Positions 21,218 to 29,620 of a DNA stretch of 33,111 nt are shown here, in pieces. This stretch comes from a virus. The position numbers and the translations under genes are program-made. Position 1 is the stretch's first letter; every line of letters starts with the position of its first letter. The DNA is taken from positions 1 to 33,111 of IMG/VR virus record IMGVR_UViG_3300025543_005073; one strand, written 5' to 3'. Below the pieces are notes generated by a model. It did no database searches and was not told where the DNA came from. It saw nothing but the letters and a program-made list of their open reading frames with translations.

Positions 21218-21807
21218 CAACCAGACCCACGTTTAGTGTCGTAGGCTCAACCGTTTGGGCATGCCAACAAGTTGTTGATTATCTAAAGCCAGAGCTTGAA
21301 GGCACAGATAAGCAACTTGATCGAGTGCAAACGGTTGAGCGCCATGTCGGCAAGTTTGATACGCCGACTGATATTAAGCGCTGGATAGCGAATCGTGATG
21401 GCGGCGTTCGTGTCGCTGCGTTGCGTGTGCCGCAGTACGAGAGCATAGGCAATCGCATCATAGGTACTGTTAACTTTGTGGCTTACGTCTTTACGACTGA
21501 CCAATTTGGGTACCAGAAAGACGAACGCGCCGAAGTTATTGCGGGAAAGCTCGCGGGTTTATTGCTGCGCCGTGGGGCCCTGCCAACCGCCTACAGTAAG
21601 GCCGAAGCAATACGCGGTGACAACCTTTACAGCGCACAGGTGGATGACCTTGGCCTTGCAGTGTGGTCGGTTAGCTGGACTCAGCAATGGTATTTAGATG
21701 AAGAAATCGACTTAAGCACGCTCGATAACTTCGAACGGTTTGGCATTAAAGCCGAATTAGCAGACGGTGCGCCATTGCTTGAAGGCGTAGTGGAATTGCC
21801 GCAATAA
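21214..21807 (+). CDS. Mu gp37-like protein (DUF1834)
   Basis: 197 aa with DUF1834 features: a GSTVWACQQVVDYLKPELEG helical start and conserved KFDTPTDIKRWIANRDGGVR, ALRVPQYES, VNFVAYVFTTDQFGYQKDER motifs. It belongs with tail terminator-like proteins in the head-tail joining cluster, followed by DUF2635 and the sheath gene exactly as in Mu. ATGA overlap with G indicates coupling. Confidence 0.88.
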   Translation: MTTRPTFSVVGSTVWACQQVVDYLKPELEGTDKQLDRVQTVERHVGKFDTPTDIKRWIANRDGGVRVAALRVPQYESIGNRIIGTVNFVAYVFTTDQFGYQKDERAEVIAGKLAGLLLRRGALPTAYSKAEAIRGDNLYSAQVDDLGLAVWSVSWTQQWYLDEEIDLSTLDNFERFGIKAELADGAPLLEGVVELPQ

Positions 21808-21857
21808 CGTCTGCAGTGCTAACGACAACTAATTTTATTAACAACAGGAACATAGCC

Positions 21858-22031
21858 ATGTTGATCAACATAAAACCCGCTAAAGCTGCGGTGCCAGTAC
21901 GTAAACAAAATGGCGAGTACCTTGCCGACACAGGCGAGAAAGTTGAGCGCTCATCTTTTTGGGTACGTCGCTTAAACGATGGCGATGTAGTCGAAGTTAA
22001 AGCTGCCAAAGCAGCAACCACTAAAGCATAA
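21858..22031 (+). CDS. Mu gp38-like small protein (DUF2635)
   Basis: 57 aa beginning MLINIKPAKAAVPVRKQNGE, then SSFWVRRLNDGDVVEV, matching DUF2635. AGGA at 21845-21848 lies 9 nt before ATG 21858; the frame is open back to GTG 21816, but that start has no ribosome-binding site. It always precedes the sheath gene in Mu-like phages. The function is unknown, presumably tail assembly. The Ala/Lys-rich tail is probably disordered. Confidence 0.87.
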   Translation: MLINIKPAKAAVPVRKQNGEYLADTGEKVERSSFWVRRLNDGDVVEVKAAKAATTKA

Positions 22032-22045
22032 GCAGGAGCATAACC

Positions 22046-23527
22046 ATGTCACTCGGTAGCATCCCTAACGATATTAAGGTCCCTCTCGTTTATATCGAGA
22101 TCGACAACTCTAACGCGCTATCGGGTACGCCTGCACTTGCGCAAAAAGTATTGGTGATCGGTCAGCAGCTGGTAGCAGGAACCGCCACCGCACTGACCTT
22201 AAACCGCATCACCAACAGCGAAAGCCAAATGGATGCACTCTACGGTAGAGGCTCGATGCTGGCGCGAACGCTTAAGATGTTCCGTAAGTCAAACAGCTAT
22301 ACCGATGTCTATGCCCTTGGCGTAGCAGACCTCAGCGCAGGTAGTGCGGCGAAAGGTGAGATCACTATCGCGGCCACTGCGGCTAAGGCGGGTGTGATTG
22401 CCTTATTAATTGCGGGTGAGTCGGTGCAAGTGGGCGTTGATGAAGCTGCTACTGCGGCGACTATTGCTACGGCAATGATTGCTAAAATCAATGCCAATGC
22501 AAACCTGCCTGTAACCGCTGCGCTTAAAGCCGCCACTACTGAAACGGTTGAGTTAACCGCTAAATGGAAAGGCCAAACGACTAACGACATCGATGTGCGT
22601 TTCAACTACTACGATGGCGAGCAGTTGCCACAGGGTGTAACCCTGACGCTAGTTGATATGACGGGCGGCGCAGGTACACCGGATATGGATGCGGTAATCG
22701 CGACCATTCCGAACGAGTGGTACAACCATATCGTAATGCCTTATAACGATACACAAAGCATGAACAAGCTGCGTGATGAGCTGGTCAATCGTTGGGGCCC
22801 ACTCAAGATGATTGAAGGCATTGCTTATACCGCGTTCCGTGGCACCTTTGCTGAGTCCGGTGTGTTTGGTGTAGCCCGTAATGATTACCTATTTACCTGC
22901 ATGGGTACCAACAAAGCGCCCCACTCACCATGGGAATGGGCAGGTGCTTACGCAGGCCAAGCATCCTTTTCGTTAGGCATTGATCCTGCGCGTCCATTGC
23001 AAACGCTGGTGATGACTAGCCTGTTGCCACCTGCTAAAGAAATCCAGTGGGACCCTACCGAACGCAACTTGTTATTAGGTGACGGCATTGCTACCTACAT
23101 GGTGACACCAGGCGGTGAAGTGGCGATTGAGCGCGAAGTGTCTATGTATCGCGAGAATGCCTACGGCGATCCAGACCCAAGCTATTTGGATATTACCACC
23201 CCAGCGACCTTGGCCTACTTGCGTTATTCACTGCGCGTAATGGTGACTAACCGTTTCCCTCGCCACAAGTTAGCTAACGATGATGTATTAGCGCGGCTTG
23301 ATCCAGGTCAGCCCGTCGTCACGCCGAAGAACATGCGTAACACCATCCTTGAGTTGGCTAACAATGATTGGGTACCAAAAGGCTTAATGGAAGACTTCGA
23401 AGGCTTTAAAGAAACTCTTGAAGTGTACCGCGACAACAGCGATCAGAACCGCCTTAACTGTGTGTTCAAGCCTGACATCGTTAACCAGTTGCGCATCTTC
23501 GCTGCGTTGATGCAGTTCAAACTCTAA
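22046..23527 (+). CDS. L: Contractile tail sheath protein (Mu gpL-like)
   Basis: 493 aa tail sheath, forming the outer contractile layer around the tube. It begins SLGSIPNDIKVPLVYIEIDN, the conserved Mu L N-terminus, with an inserted Ala/Thr-rich domain at about 100-190 and conserved C-terminal blocks (LAYLRYSLRVMVTNRFPRHK, VFKPDIVNQLRIFAALMQFK). The size agrees with Mu L (495 aa). GCAGGAG precedes the ATG. The tube gene follows 15 nt downstream. Confidence 0.97.
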   Translation: MSLGSIPNDIKVPLVYIEIDNSNALSGTPALAQKVLVIGQQLVAGTATALTLNRITNSESQMDALYGRGSMLARTLKMFRKSNSYTDVYALGVADLSAGSAAKGEITIAATAAKAGVIALLIAGESVQVGVDEAATAATIATAMIAKINANANLPVTAALKAATTETVELTAKWKGQTTNDIDVRFNYYDGEQLPQGVTLTLVDMTGGAGTPDMDAVIATIPNEWYNHIVMPYNDTQSMNKLRDELVNRWGPLKMIEGIAYTAFRGTFAESGVFGVARNDYLFTCMGTNKAPHSPWEWAGAYAGQASFSLGIDPARPLQTLVMTSLLPPAKEIQWDPTERNLLLGDGIATYMVTPGGEVAIEREVSMYRENAYGDPDPSYLDITTPATLAYLRYSLRVMVTNRFPRHKLANDDVLARLDPGQPVVTPKNMRNTILELANNDWVPKGLMEDFEGFKETLEVYRDNSDQNRLNCVFKPDIVNQLRIFAALMQFKL

Positions 23528-23542
23528 TAGGAGCATAAGCAC

Positions 23543-23896
23543 ATGGGACAAATCCTAGGTGAAGTGGTTATTCGTGCCAATGGCAAACAGCTGAAAACGA
23601 AAAAAGGTTCTACGTTAAACCCAGGCGGTTATACCCGCACCCCACATGTTGGCCCTGGTCGCGTATGGGGCCAGTCTAACGAGTACACAGTACCCACCAT
23701 TGCTGTAGTGATTGCGGCGGATGAAGATGTGGATGTGCTTGAGATCAACAAGATCACTAATGCCACATTAACGTGGCAAGGCGATAACGGTGTGGACTAT
23801 ATGATGACCGATGCAGCCCCACAGGCTCCGTTCACCATTAGTGATAGTGGTGATGTAACGGGCACGTTCCAAGGTAATCAGGTCGAGCGCATCTAA
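23543..23896 (+). CDS. M: Tail tube protein (Mu gpM-like)
   Basis: 117 aa: GEVVIRANGKQLKTKKGSTL, then NPGGYTRTPHVGPGRVWG, and a C-terminal GDVTGTFQGNQVE. This matches the Mu tail tube family, which polymerises inside the sheath. The TAATAGGAG region upstream supports the ATG. It ends in a one-base overlap with the tail chaperone gene, the expected order sheath, tube, chaperone, tape measure. Confidence 0.95.
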   Translation: MGQILGEVVIRANGKQLKTKKGSTLNPGGYTRTPHVGPGRVWGQSNEYTVPTIAVVIAADEDVDVLEINKITNATLTWQGDNGVDYMMTDAAPQAPFTISDSGDVTGTFQGNQVERI

Positions 23897-24240
23897 TGGC
23901 TGACATGACGTTTGACCTAGAACATGGCCTCAAGGTTGGCGAATCTGTCAACCTTGAGGTTGGCCTACGTGAGCTAACCTCGGGTGATTATATTGATGCC
24001 CAGTTAGCCGCCGAGAAAGTGATCGTACAAGACGGTAAGGCAATTTGCTACACCTCAGATGTGCTATACGGCTTGGAGCTATTAGTACGCCAAGTCGAAT
24101 ACATTGGCAAAGTGAAAGGGCCTATTAGCGTGAAGGAACTGCGCAAGCTGCACCAAGACGACTTCACTATGTTGCAGGTTAAGGCTAGCGAACTTGACCA
24201 GATGATTGCAGAGGCGCTTGCAGAACGGGGGCGATCTTAA
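23896..24240 (+). CDS. Tail assembly chaperone (Mu gp41-like), short form
   Basis: 114 aa phage tail assembly protein: VNLEVGLRELTSGDYIDAQL, AICYTSDVLYGLELLVRQVE and KVKGPISVKELRKLHQDDF. It corresponds to the first of the two chaperone ORFs before the tape measure in long-tailed phages. Its last codons contain a run of five G (24227-24231) followed closely by the TAA, where a ribosomal frameshift would continue into a second open frame (see next entry). It guides tape-measure-dependent tube assembly. Confidence 0.92.
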   Translation: MADMTFDLEHGLKVGESVNLEVGLRELTSGDYIDAQLAAEKVIVQDGKAICYTSDVLYGLELLVRQVEYIGKVKGPISVKELRKLHQDDFTMLQVKASELDQMIAEALAERGRS

Positions 24241-24382
24241 GGCGCTAGCCGATATTTGCGAGGACTTACAGCTTGCTATGAGTTCTCGCATTCCGCTAAG
24301 CGTCTCATCTGGAATGTCTCTGCGTCGCCTTGTTCGTACCTACCGAAAGTTAAGAGAGTTAATCCATGGCCCAGCAACTTAA
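24227..24382 (+). CDS. Tail chaperone frameshift extension (Mu gp41-42-type)
   Basis: At CGGGGGCGA the zero frame stops within three codons of the G run. A -2 slip on GGGGG (or a +1 slip) enters a frame open from the slip to TAA 24380-24382, encoding about 50 residues: GDLKALADICEDLQLAMSSR, IPLSVSSGMSLRRLVRTYRK, LRELIHGPAT. There is no independent ribosome-binding site plus start, and the tape measure ATG (24366) overlaps its end. Programmed frameshifting at this position is conserved among long-tailed phages, and a -2 event has been reported for Mu. P-site GGG can re-pair perfectly two bases back. Confidence 0.82.
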   Translation, partial: GGDLKALADICEDLQLAMSSRIPLSVSSGMSLRRLVRTYRKLRELIHGPAT

Positions 24383-26099
24383 AACAGACATTATTTTAAA
24401 CCTTGCTGGCAACCTTGCTGCTAAAGCGCGTCAGTACGGCACATCGATGAGTGACTTTGCTAAAAAGAATGACACGGCAATGACTATGATTAAGCGCTCT
24501 ACCGAAGTAGCTGGCCGTGGCATTGATACGCTCGGCAATCGCTATGTGGGGATTGCTGCGGCATTTGCTACGGGTGCCACAGTGCGTAGTATTGGCAACT
24601 TTAGTGAGCAGATGACCCGCCTAGGTACTAACGCCAAACTGACTGATGACCAAGTTGCCACGCTTAAAGGCAATATTCTTGAGCTAGCAAATCAAAAAGA
24701 CATCCGCATTGATACCACCCAATTTACTGCGGCTGTTGACGAGCTGCTTGGCAAGACGGGTGACTTTGAATTTGTGAATAATAACCTTGAGAACATGGGT
24801 TTATTCATGCAAGCGTTTGGTGCCGATGCTAAATCAAGCGGCGCGTTATTTGCTCAGTTCCGCGAGAAAGGTATTAAAGACGCTAAAGATGTGATGAACG
24901 TGATTGATGACTTATACAGTCAGTTCGCAGTGGGTAGCGTTAACGTAAAAGATTTAGCATCAATATCAGAGCAGTTATTTGCTACTTATCAGAGTAAGGG
25001 GCCACAAGCGATTACTCAGATGGGTGCCTTAGTGCAGTTATTTGCTAAAGCTAAGGGCAATGCCAATGAATCATTAACCTCTATCCAAGGGGTATTTGCG
25101 GTATTTAGTGATAAGACAAAAGTTGAGTTTTTAAGTAAGCAAGGTATCGAGGTATTTAAAAAAGGCACTAAGGAATTACGCCAGCCTGTTGAATTATTAT
25201 TAGAGATTTTAGATAAAGCTAAAAATGATCCACTTAAATTAAGTGATGTTTTTGATGCTACTTCTTTGCAAGGCTTGGCAGCTTTATATTCAGAAGATAA
25301 TAAAAAGCTTTTAAAAAGTATGACAGTTTCAACAGGTGAATATGGTGAAACCCAAAAAGCCGCCGCTAAAAATGCCGCTGAATTTAATAATGCGGTTAAG
25401 TCATTAAACACGTCATTTAGTCAATTTGCTGAAAGTCGTTTATCAAAGCCTATTCAAGACCTCGCTGATGCAATTAACGAGGTAGACGATAAAACCATAG
25501 ATAACTGGCTCAAGTGGGGTGAGACAGCCCTATGGGTAGTGGGTGGTTTAGTTGCAGCTAAAAAAGGATTAGACCTAGCAGGCTCAATTAAAAACGTTTT
25601 TGGCAGCAGCAAGGGCAGTGCTGGCGGTAAAGGTGGCATGACAGATATGGGCGTGATGCCTGTGTATGTCGTCAACATGGGTGCGGGTGGTATGGGTGGC
25701 GGTATTGCTGATGTTATGGGCGGTAAAAATACTCCCGCTAATCCAACTAAGACATCCCGTTTTTTTAATCGCCAAACAATAGCCACGCTCGGCGCTGTGG
25801 GTTATGGCCTAAGCGTTGCCGATGAGTTCTCACCCGTTAACATTCGCCGTGCAGCTTCTGTTGATCCTGCCTTATCAAAAGGTATTCCAGTGCAGCCTGG
25901 TCTGCTGGATGCGATCGACGATTTTAAAAAGTGGTTCTCAGGTGCGCAGAACGGTGACGCCGCAAGCATAGTGAATAACATGAATGCCGTGGGCAGTAAG
26001 TTAGATTTAAAAATTGCGGTATCTGATGACCGTATCAAAGTCACCCCTGTTTATGTGCCTAAAGGCATCAACATTGATTCAGATACTGGCATTAACTAA
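24366..26099 (+). CDS. Tail tape measure protein (Mu gp42-like)
   Basis: 577 aa, setting tail length. It begins AQQLKTDIILNLAGNLAAKA, then FSEQMTRLGTNAKLTDDQVA and IDTTQFTAAVDELLGKTGD, matching TP901-type tape measures. A hydrophobic helix sits near 390-405 (WVVGGLVAAKKGLDLAGS) and a Gly/Met-rich segment near 415-455 (GGKGGMTDMGVM, NMGAGGMGGGIADVMGG). About 25050-25450 is markedly more AT-rich, hinting at a recombined segment. The start overlaps the frameshift extension by 17 nt. The length is short for a tape measure, implying a short contractile tail. Confidence 0.92.
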   Translation: MAQQLKTDIILNLAGNLAAKARQYGTSMSDFAKKNDTAMTMIKRSTEVAGRGIDTLGNRYVGIAAAFATGATVRSIGNFSEQMTRLGTNAKLTDDQVATLKGNILELANQKDIRIDTTQFTAAVDELLGKTGDFEFVNNNLENMGLFMQAFGADAKSSGALFAQFREKGIKDAKDVMNVIDDLYSQFAVGSVNVKDLASISEQLFATYQSKGPQAITQMGALVQLFAKAKGNANESLTSIQGVFAVFSDKTKVEFLSKQGIEVFKKGTKELRQPVELLLEILDKAKNDPLKLSDVFDATSLQGLAALYSEDNKKLLKSMTVSTGEYGETQKAAAKNAAEFNNAVKSLNTSFSQFAESRLSKPIQDLADAINEVDDKTIDNWLKWGETALWVVGGLVAAKKGLDLAGSIKNVFGSSKGSAGGKGGMTDMGVMPVYVVNMGAGGMGGGIADVMGGKNTPANPTKTSRFFNRQTIATLGAVGYGLSVADEFSPVNIRRAASVDPALSKGIPVQPGLLDAIDDFKKWFSGAQNGDAASIVNNMNAVGSKLDLKIAVSDDRIKVTPVYVPKGINIDSDTGIN

Positions 26100-26120
26100 C
26101 CCCACACAAAGGAGTTTTAA

Positions 26121-27437
26121 ATGGCATTTGAAGACCGTTTAACCGCCTCGTTTCGGGGCGTTGAATTTTTACTAGAAGAGGCCGACGGTGAAAGTGGCCG
26201 TCGTGCTATCCCCCATGCTTACCCTAAAAAAGAAATTGGCTATACCGAAGATAATGGCAAGGTATTAACCCAAGAGCGCATTAGTGGCCGTGTTGTCGGT
26301 GAAAATTACTTTGAGCAATTACAAGCGATTCTTGAGGCATTGAATAAACAAGGCCCAGGCGAATTAGTTCACCCTTGGTTTGGTATTCGTAAAGTTCAAG
26401 TCGGCAAAGTAAGCCATAAATTAGTGAATCGCATTGATGGCACTGCGACTATTAACTTTGAAGTATTTGAAGTGGGTGAAAACTTATTCCCCAATTCAAA
26501 ATCTGATACCGCTACTCAAGTAAAAACAGAATCAGCAAATACTAAAGACGCGGTTAATACAGCATTTGAGAATGACTTTGATACCAATACCCTTGATGGC
26601 ATGGGCGACATGGTTGATGTATTTTTAGATGACTTAGATGAACTCACCCGCAATTTACCCTCGCTACCTGATGACCTGCGCCAATGGACTGATCGCCTTA
26701 TGCGCACTAAAGATTCAGTTGGCAAACTACTCGCTTATCCTGGTGACTTAGCCCGTGAAACAATGGGCTTGCTTGAGGATATTAAAGGCGTAGTCAAAGA
26801 CCCGATCCGTGCCTTAGATGTTTATTCCAATGTGCAAAATCGTTGGAATGGTATGCGCGCCGAACTGGCAGTTACAGGTGGGCTAGCACGCAATATATCA
26901 AGTGAAGGTGGCATGGCATCATCTGTACCTAAGTTTGCTAACCCCTCTAAAAATGCGGCGATATTAGCGAATGCACAGGCATTTAAAACCCTCACCTTAA
27001 ACAGTGCAGTATTGGCGCAATGCTCCGCATTAGCTGAGGCTGACATAGTGCAAAAGCTAGATGACACCGCACAAGTTGTTGAGAGCTTATCGGGTGCAGA
27101 ACGCAATGCGATCCTGACAGGCCAACAGCTGAAAAATATTGGGTATGGCATTGCAGATCAGTTAGCGCTTTATGCCGCAGCTGCGGTTGAGTCGGGCAGT
27201 TCGTCAGTGTGGCGTCAGATGCGTATATTACGCCAAGCCGTGTTGGCCGATACCCGTTCGCGTGCCGAACTGCTACCTCAAATCAGCATTTATAAACCGC
27301 TTGATACCGTACCAGTGGCTTTAGTTGCATGGCAGCAAACGGGTAACACTGAACGCCGTGACAGCATAGTGCAGCGTAATGGCTTTAGTAACCCTGCGTT
27401 TATATTGCCGACTGATACGGTTGAGGTGGTTCAATAA
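26121..27437 (+). CDS. N: DNA circularisation / tail protein N (Mu gp43-like)
   Basis: 438 aa. The N-terminal DNA_circ_N domain covers FEDRLTASFRGVEFLLEEAD, RRAIPHAYPKKE, VLTQERISGRVVGENYFEQL and WFGIRKVQVGKVSH. The middle is helical (FLDDLDELTRNLPSLPDDLR). The family is named for the Mu N protein, a baseplate/tail-tip component. AAAGGAG precedes the ATG. The final TAA overlaps the ATG of P by one base. Confidence 0.95.
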   Translation: MAFEDRLTASFRGVEFLLEEADGESGRRAIPHAYPKKEIGYTEDNGKVLTQERISGRVVGENYFEQLQAILEALNKQGPGELVHPWFGIRKVQVGKVSHKLVNRIDGTATINFEVFEVGENLFPNSKSDTATQVKTESANTKDAVNTAFENDFDTNTLDGMGDMVDVFLDDLDELTRNLPSLPDDLRQWTDRLMRTKDSVGKLLAYPGDLARETMGLLEDIKGVVKDPIRALDVYSNVQNRWNGMRAELAVTGGLARNISSEGGMASSVPKFANPSKNAAILANAQAFKTLTLNSAVLAQCSALAEADIVQKLDDTAQVVESLSGAERNAILTGQQLKNIGYGIADQLALYAAAAVESGSSSVWRQMRILRQAVLADTRSRAELLPQISIYKPLDTVPVALVAWQQTGNTERRDSIVQRNGFSNPAFILPTDTVEVVQ

Positions 27438-28519
27438 TGGCCGAGGAAATCGTATTAAAAGCCGGAGGCCAGATTTATGAAGGCTGGACTAAGGTTAGCG
27501 TTACGCGCTCACTTGATGCGATGTCTGGCGCATTTGACTTGGAACTGACTTGGAAATACCAAGACAGTGAACAGCAGTATAAAAAGTTTATTGAACCGAT
27601 TCAGCAGGGCCAAGCCTGCACAGTTGACATAGGCGGTGAGCGTGTGATCACCGGCTACGTCGATGACTTTATCCCCAGTTATGATGATGTCACTGTCACC
27701 ATTAGCGTGAGTGGCCGTGATAAGACCGCTGACTTAGTTGATTGCTCTATTGACTATCCAAGCGGCCAATTTAACAGCCAAACGATTAGCCAAATTGCTG
27801 AGGTCGTTTGTAAGCCTTTTGGCATTAATGTGATCGTCAACACTGATGTGGGTGAGCCGTTCGAGCGCATTCAAATTGAACAGGGTGAAACCCCTCACGA
27901 ACTATTATCACGCCTGGCTAAACAGCGTGGCGTGCTGCTAACCAGTGATACCTTTGGCAATTTAGTGATCACCCGTGCCAGTAAAGTTAAAGCGGGTGTG
28001 TCGTTAATATTGGGCAAGAACGTTAAAGCGGCTAGGGGCCGTTTTAGTTGGCGTCAGCGTTTCAGTAAATTCACCATTAAAGCCGCAGGCGCAGCACATG
28101 GAGCTAATTGGGATACTGCACCTATCTCGGCAGTCGGCGGTATTAAAGCTGATGTGACTGATAATGAGATTGGCCGCTATCGCCCCTTAATTATCGTCAA
28201 TGAAGAAATCACTACCGCCGAAGGTGCAGCCAAGCGCGGACAGTGGGAACGCCAGCGCAGCATAGGTAAATCAAACACAGCTGAATATACGGTAACAGGC
28301 TGGCGCATTCCACAAACGGGCAAGCTATGGAACATCAATACCCTAGTACCAGTGGTTGACGAGATCATGGGGCTGGATGAAGAATTTTTGATTGTCTCGA
28401 TCATGTTTAGTGAAGATGATTCAGGCCGTTTAGCCGTGGTGAGTGTAGTTCGTCCTGATTCAATGGACATCCCAGCCCAAGCTGCTAAGGATACCAAACT
28501 AGGCGGTGGCCAATGGTAA
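27437..28519 (+). CDS. P: Baseplate hub protein P (Mu gp44-like)
   Basis: 360 aa of the Mu P / gp27-hub fold: IVLKAGGQIYEGWTKVSVTR, the GERVITGYVDDFIPSYDD block, VSGRDKTADLVDCSIDYPSG and ERIQIEQGETPHELLSRLAK followed by TSDTFGNLVITR. It forms the ring at the tail tip that holds the spike. The last codons overlap the spike gene by 7 nt (the P stop lies in ATGGTAA). Confidence 0.95.
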   Translation: MAEEIVLKAGGQIYEGWTKVSVTRSLDAMSGAFDLELTWKYQDSEQQYKKFIEPIQQGQACTVDIGGERVITGYVDDFIPSYDDVTVTISVSGRDKTADLVDCSIDYPSGQFNSQTISQIAEVVCKPFGINVIVNTDVGEPFERIQIEQGETPHELLSRLAKQRGVLLTSDTFGNLVITRASKVKAGVSLILGKNVKAARGRFSWRQRFSKFTIKAAGAAHGANWDTAPISAVGGIKADVTDNEIGRYRPLIIVNEEITTAEGAAKRGQWERQRSIGKSNTAEYTVTGWRIPQTGKLWNINTLVPVVDEIMGLDEEFLIVSIMFSEDDSGRLAVVSVVRPDSMDIPAQAAKDTKLGGGQW

Positions 28520-29160
28520 CGGAACGCTATATTGATCGCTTACTTGCACCTATTCGCCGCCGTATTACGGGCATGCTAACCCGTGCGGTAGTGAGCGGCA
28601 TAGTGGAGGACCTACAGCGCCAAAACTTGCAAGTGAAACTGCATGCTGATGAGTCAGCCGATAACATTGAACGCTTCCAAAACTATGGCATGAGTTCTTA
28701 TCCACCCGAAGGCGCTGAGGCAATTGTCGCGGCATTGGGTGGCTCGTTATCTGGCTTAGTCGCTATTGCAGTTGAAGATAAAAAATGTCGGCCACAGGGT
28801 GAACTTGGCGATGTTTTTCTATACCATCTCGAAGGTCACAAAATCCGCTTAACCAAAGACGGTAAGATTATCCTTACTGCAACAGACGTTATTTTTGAAA
28901 TCCAAAACAGCTTCACGATTGGAGCAACCGACGTTATTTTCAATGCCTCCAACTCATTCACTATCATCTCACCAGAGTCTTTAATTCAAGGTCCTTTACA
29001 CGTCACTGGTGGCATATCAACAGACCTAGGGATTTATGCGGTAAGCGGCATTACTTCAGACAGTGTTATCACTGGATCTGATTTTAGCGCGAACAGTATT
29101 AGTTACCTTGGGCACATCCATCAAGACGCTGAGAGCAGACCAACTACACCACCTGAGTAG
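28513..29160 (+). CDS. Baseplate spike assembly protein (Mu gp45-like)
   Basis: 215 aa membrane-piercing spike: an OB-fold-like N-terminus (RAVVSGIVEDLQRQNLQVKL, FQNYGMSSYPPEGAEAIVAA, LGDVFLYHLEGHKIRLTKDG) then a beta-helical part. That part contains two tandem repeats (ATDVIFEIQNSFTI and ATDVIFNASNSFTI) and ends with HIHQDAESRPTTPPE, a HxH motif typical of iron-binding spike tips. Bases 28922-28939, in the second repeat, are identical to part of the terminator at 17519-17536. Confidence 0.93.
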   Translation: MVTERYIDRLLAPIRRRITGMLTRAVVSGIVEDLQRQNLQVKLHADESADNIERFQNYGMSSYPPEGAEAIVAALGGSLSGLVAIAVEDKKCRPQGELGDVFLYHLEGHKIRLTKDGKIILTATDVIFEIQNSFTIGATDVIFNASNSFTIISPESLIQGPLHVTGGISTDLGIYAVSGITSDSVITGSDFSANSISYLGHIHQDAESRPTTPPE

Positions 29161-29167
29161 GTTGTTT

Positions 29168-29620
29168 ATGAGCGTTAGCATCGTGTTCGACATGATGAAA
29201 AGCATAGGGGTAATCATCGAGGGAGGAGATGCCAGTGGCGTAGTTTCCTCCCTCGTTTTGATCTCACTCTTCACTGACGCCAGAGCGGATAGCTCAGATA
29301 CCTTACCTGATAACTCAAAGGATTTTAGAGGCTGGCCTGGTGATACCTTTTATGCTGCGCCATGGGGCTCAAAATTGTGGTTATTATCACGCGAAAAGCT
29401 CACCACAGATGTGCGCAATAAAGCCGTTAAGTATGCACAAGATGCCCTTGCATGGATGCTGGTTGATGAGGGGAATGGCGCAATGGCGAAAAGCGTAGCT
29501 GTGACAGGTTCAATCCCACGCTTTCAAACCTTAGCCCTAAATATCGTGATTACTAAGCCAGATGGTGAGGTCATTTCTTTTACGGTATCAAAACGATGGG
29601 AGACACAAATTGCCATTTAA
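29168..29620 (+). CDS. Baseplate protein gp46-like (GP46 family)
   Basis: 150 aa from ATG 29168, with AGG at 29159-29161. The longer open frame back to 29063 runs antiphase inside gp45 and was rejected. SLVLISLFTDARADSSDTLP and DFRGWPGDTFYAAPWGSKLW are the family signature (GP46, T4 gp25-like wedge). The C-terminal part contains a VTGSIPRFQTLALNIVITKP beta region. It overlaps the next gene by 11 nt. Confidence 0.93.
   Translation: MSVSIVFDMMKSIGVIIEGGDASGVVSSLVLISLFTDARADSSDTLPDNSKDFRGWPGDTFYAAPWGSKLWLLSREKLTTDVRNKAVKYAQDALAWMLVDEGNGAMAKSVAVTGSIPRFQTLALNIVITKPDGEVISFTVSKRWETQIAI

Noticed and set aside
29063-29167. Longer gp46 start inside gp45
   Set aside because: The added residues do not resemble the GP46 family and lie fully in another gene's frame.
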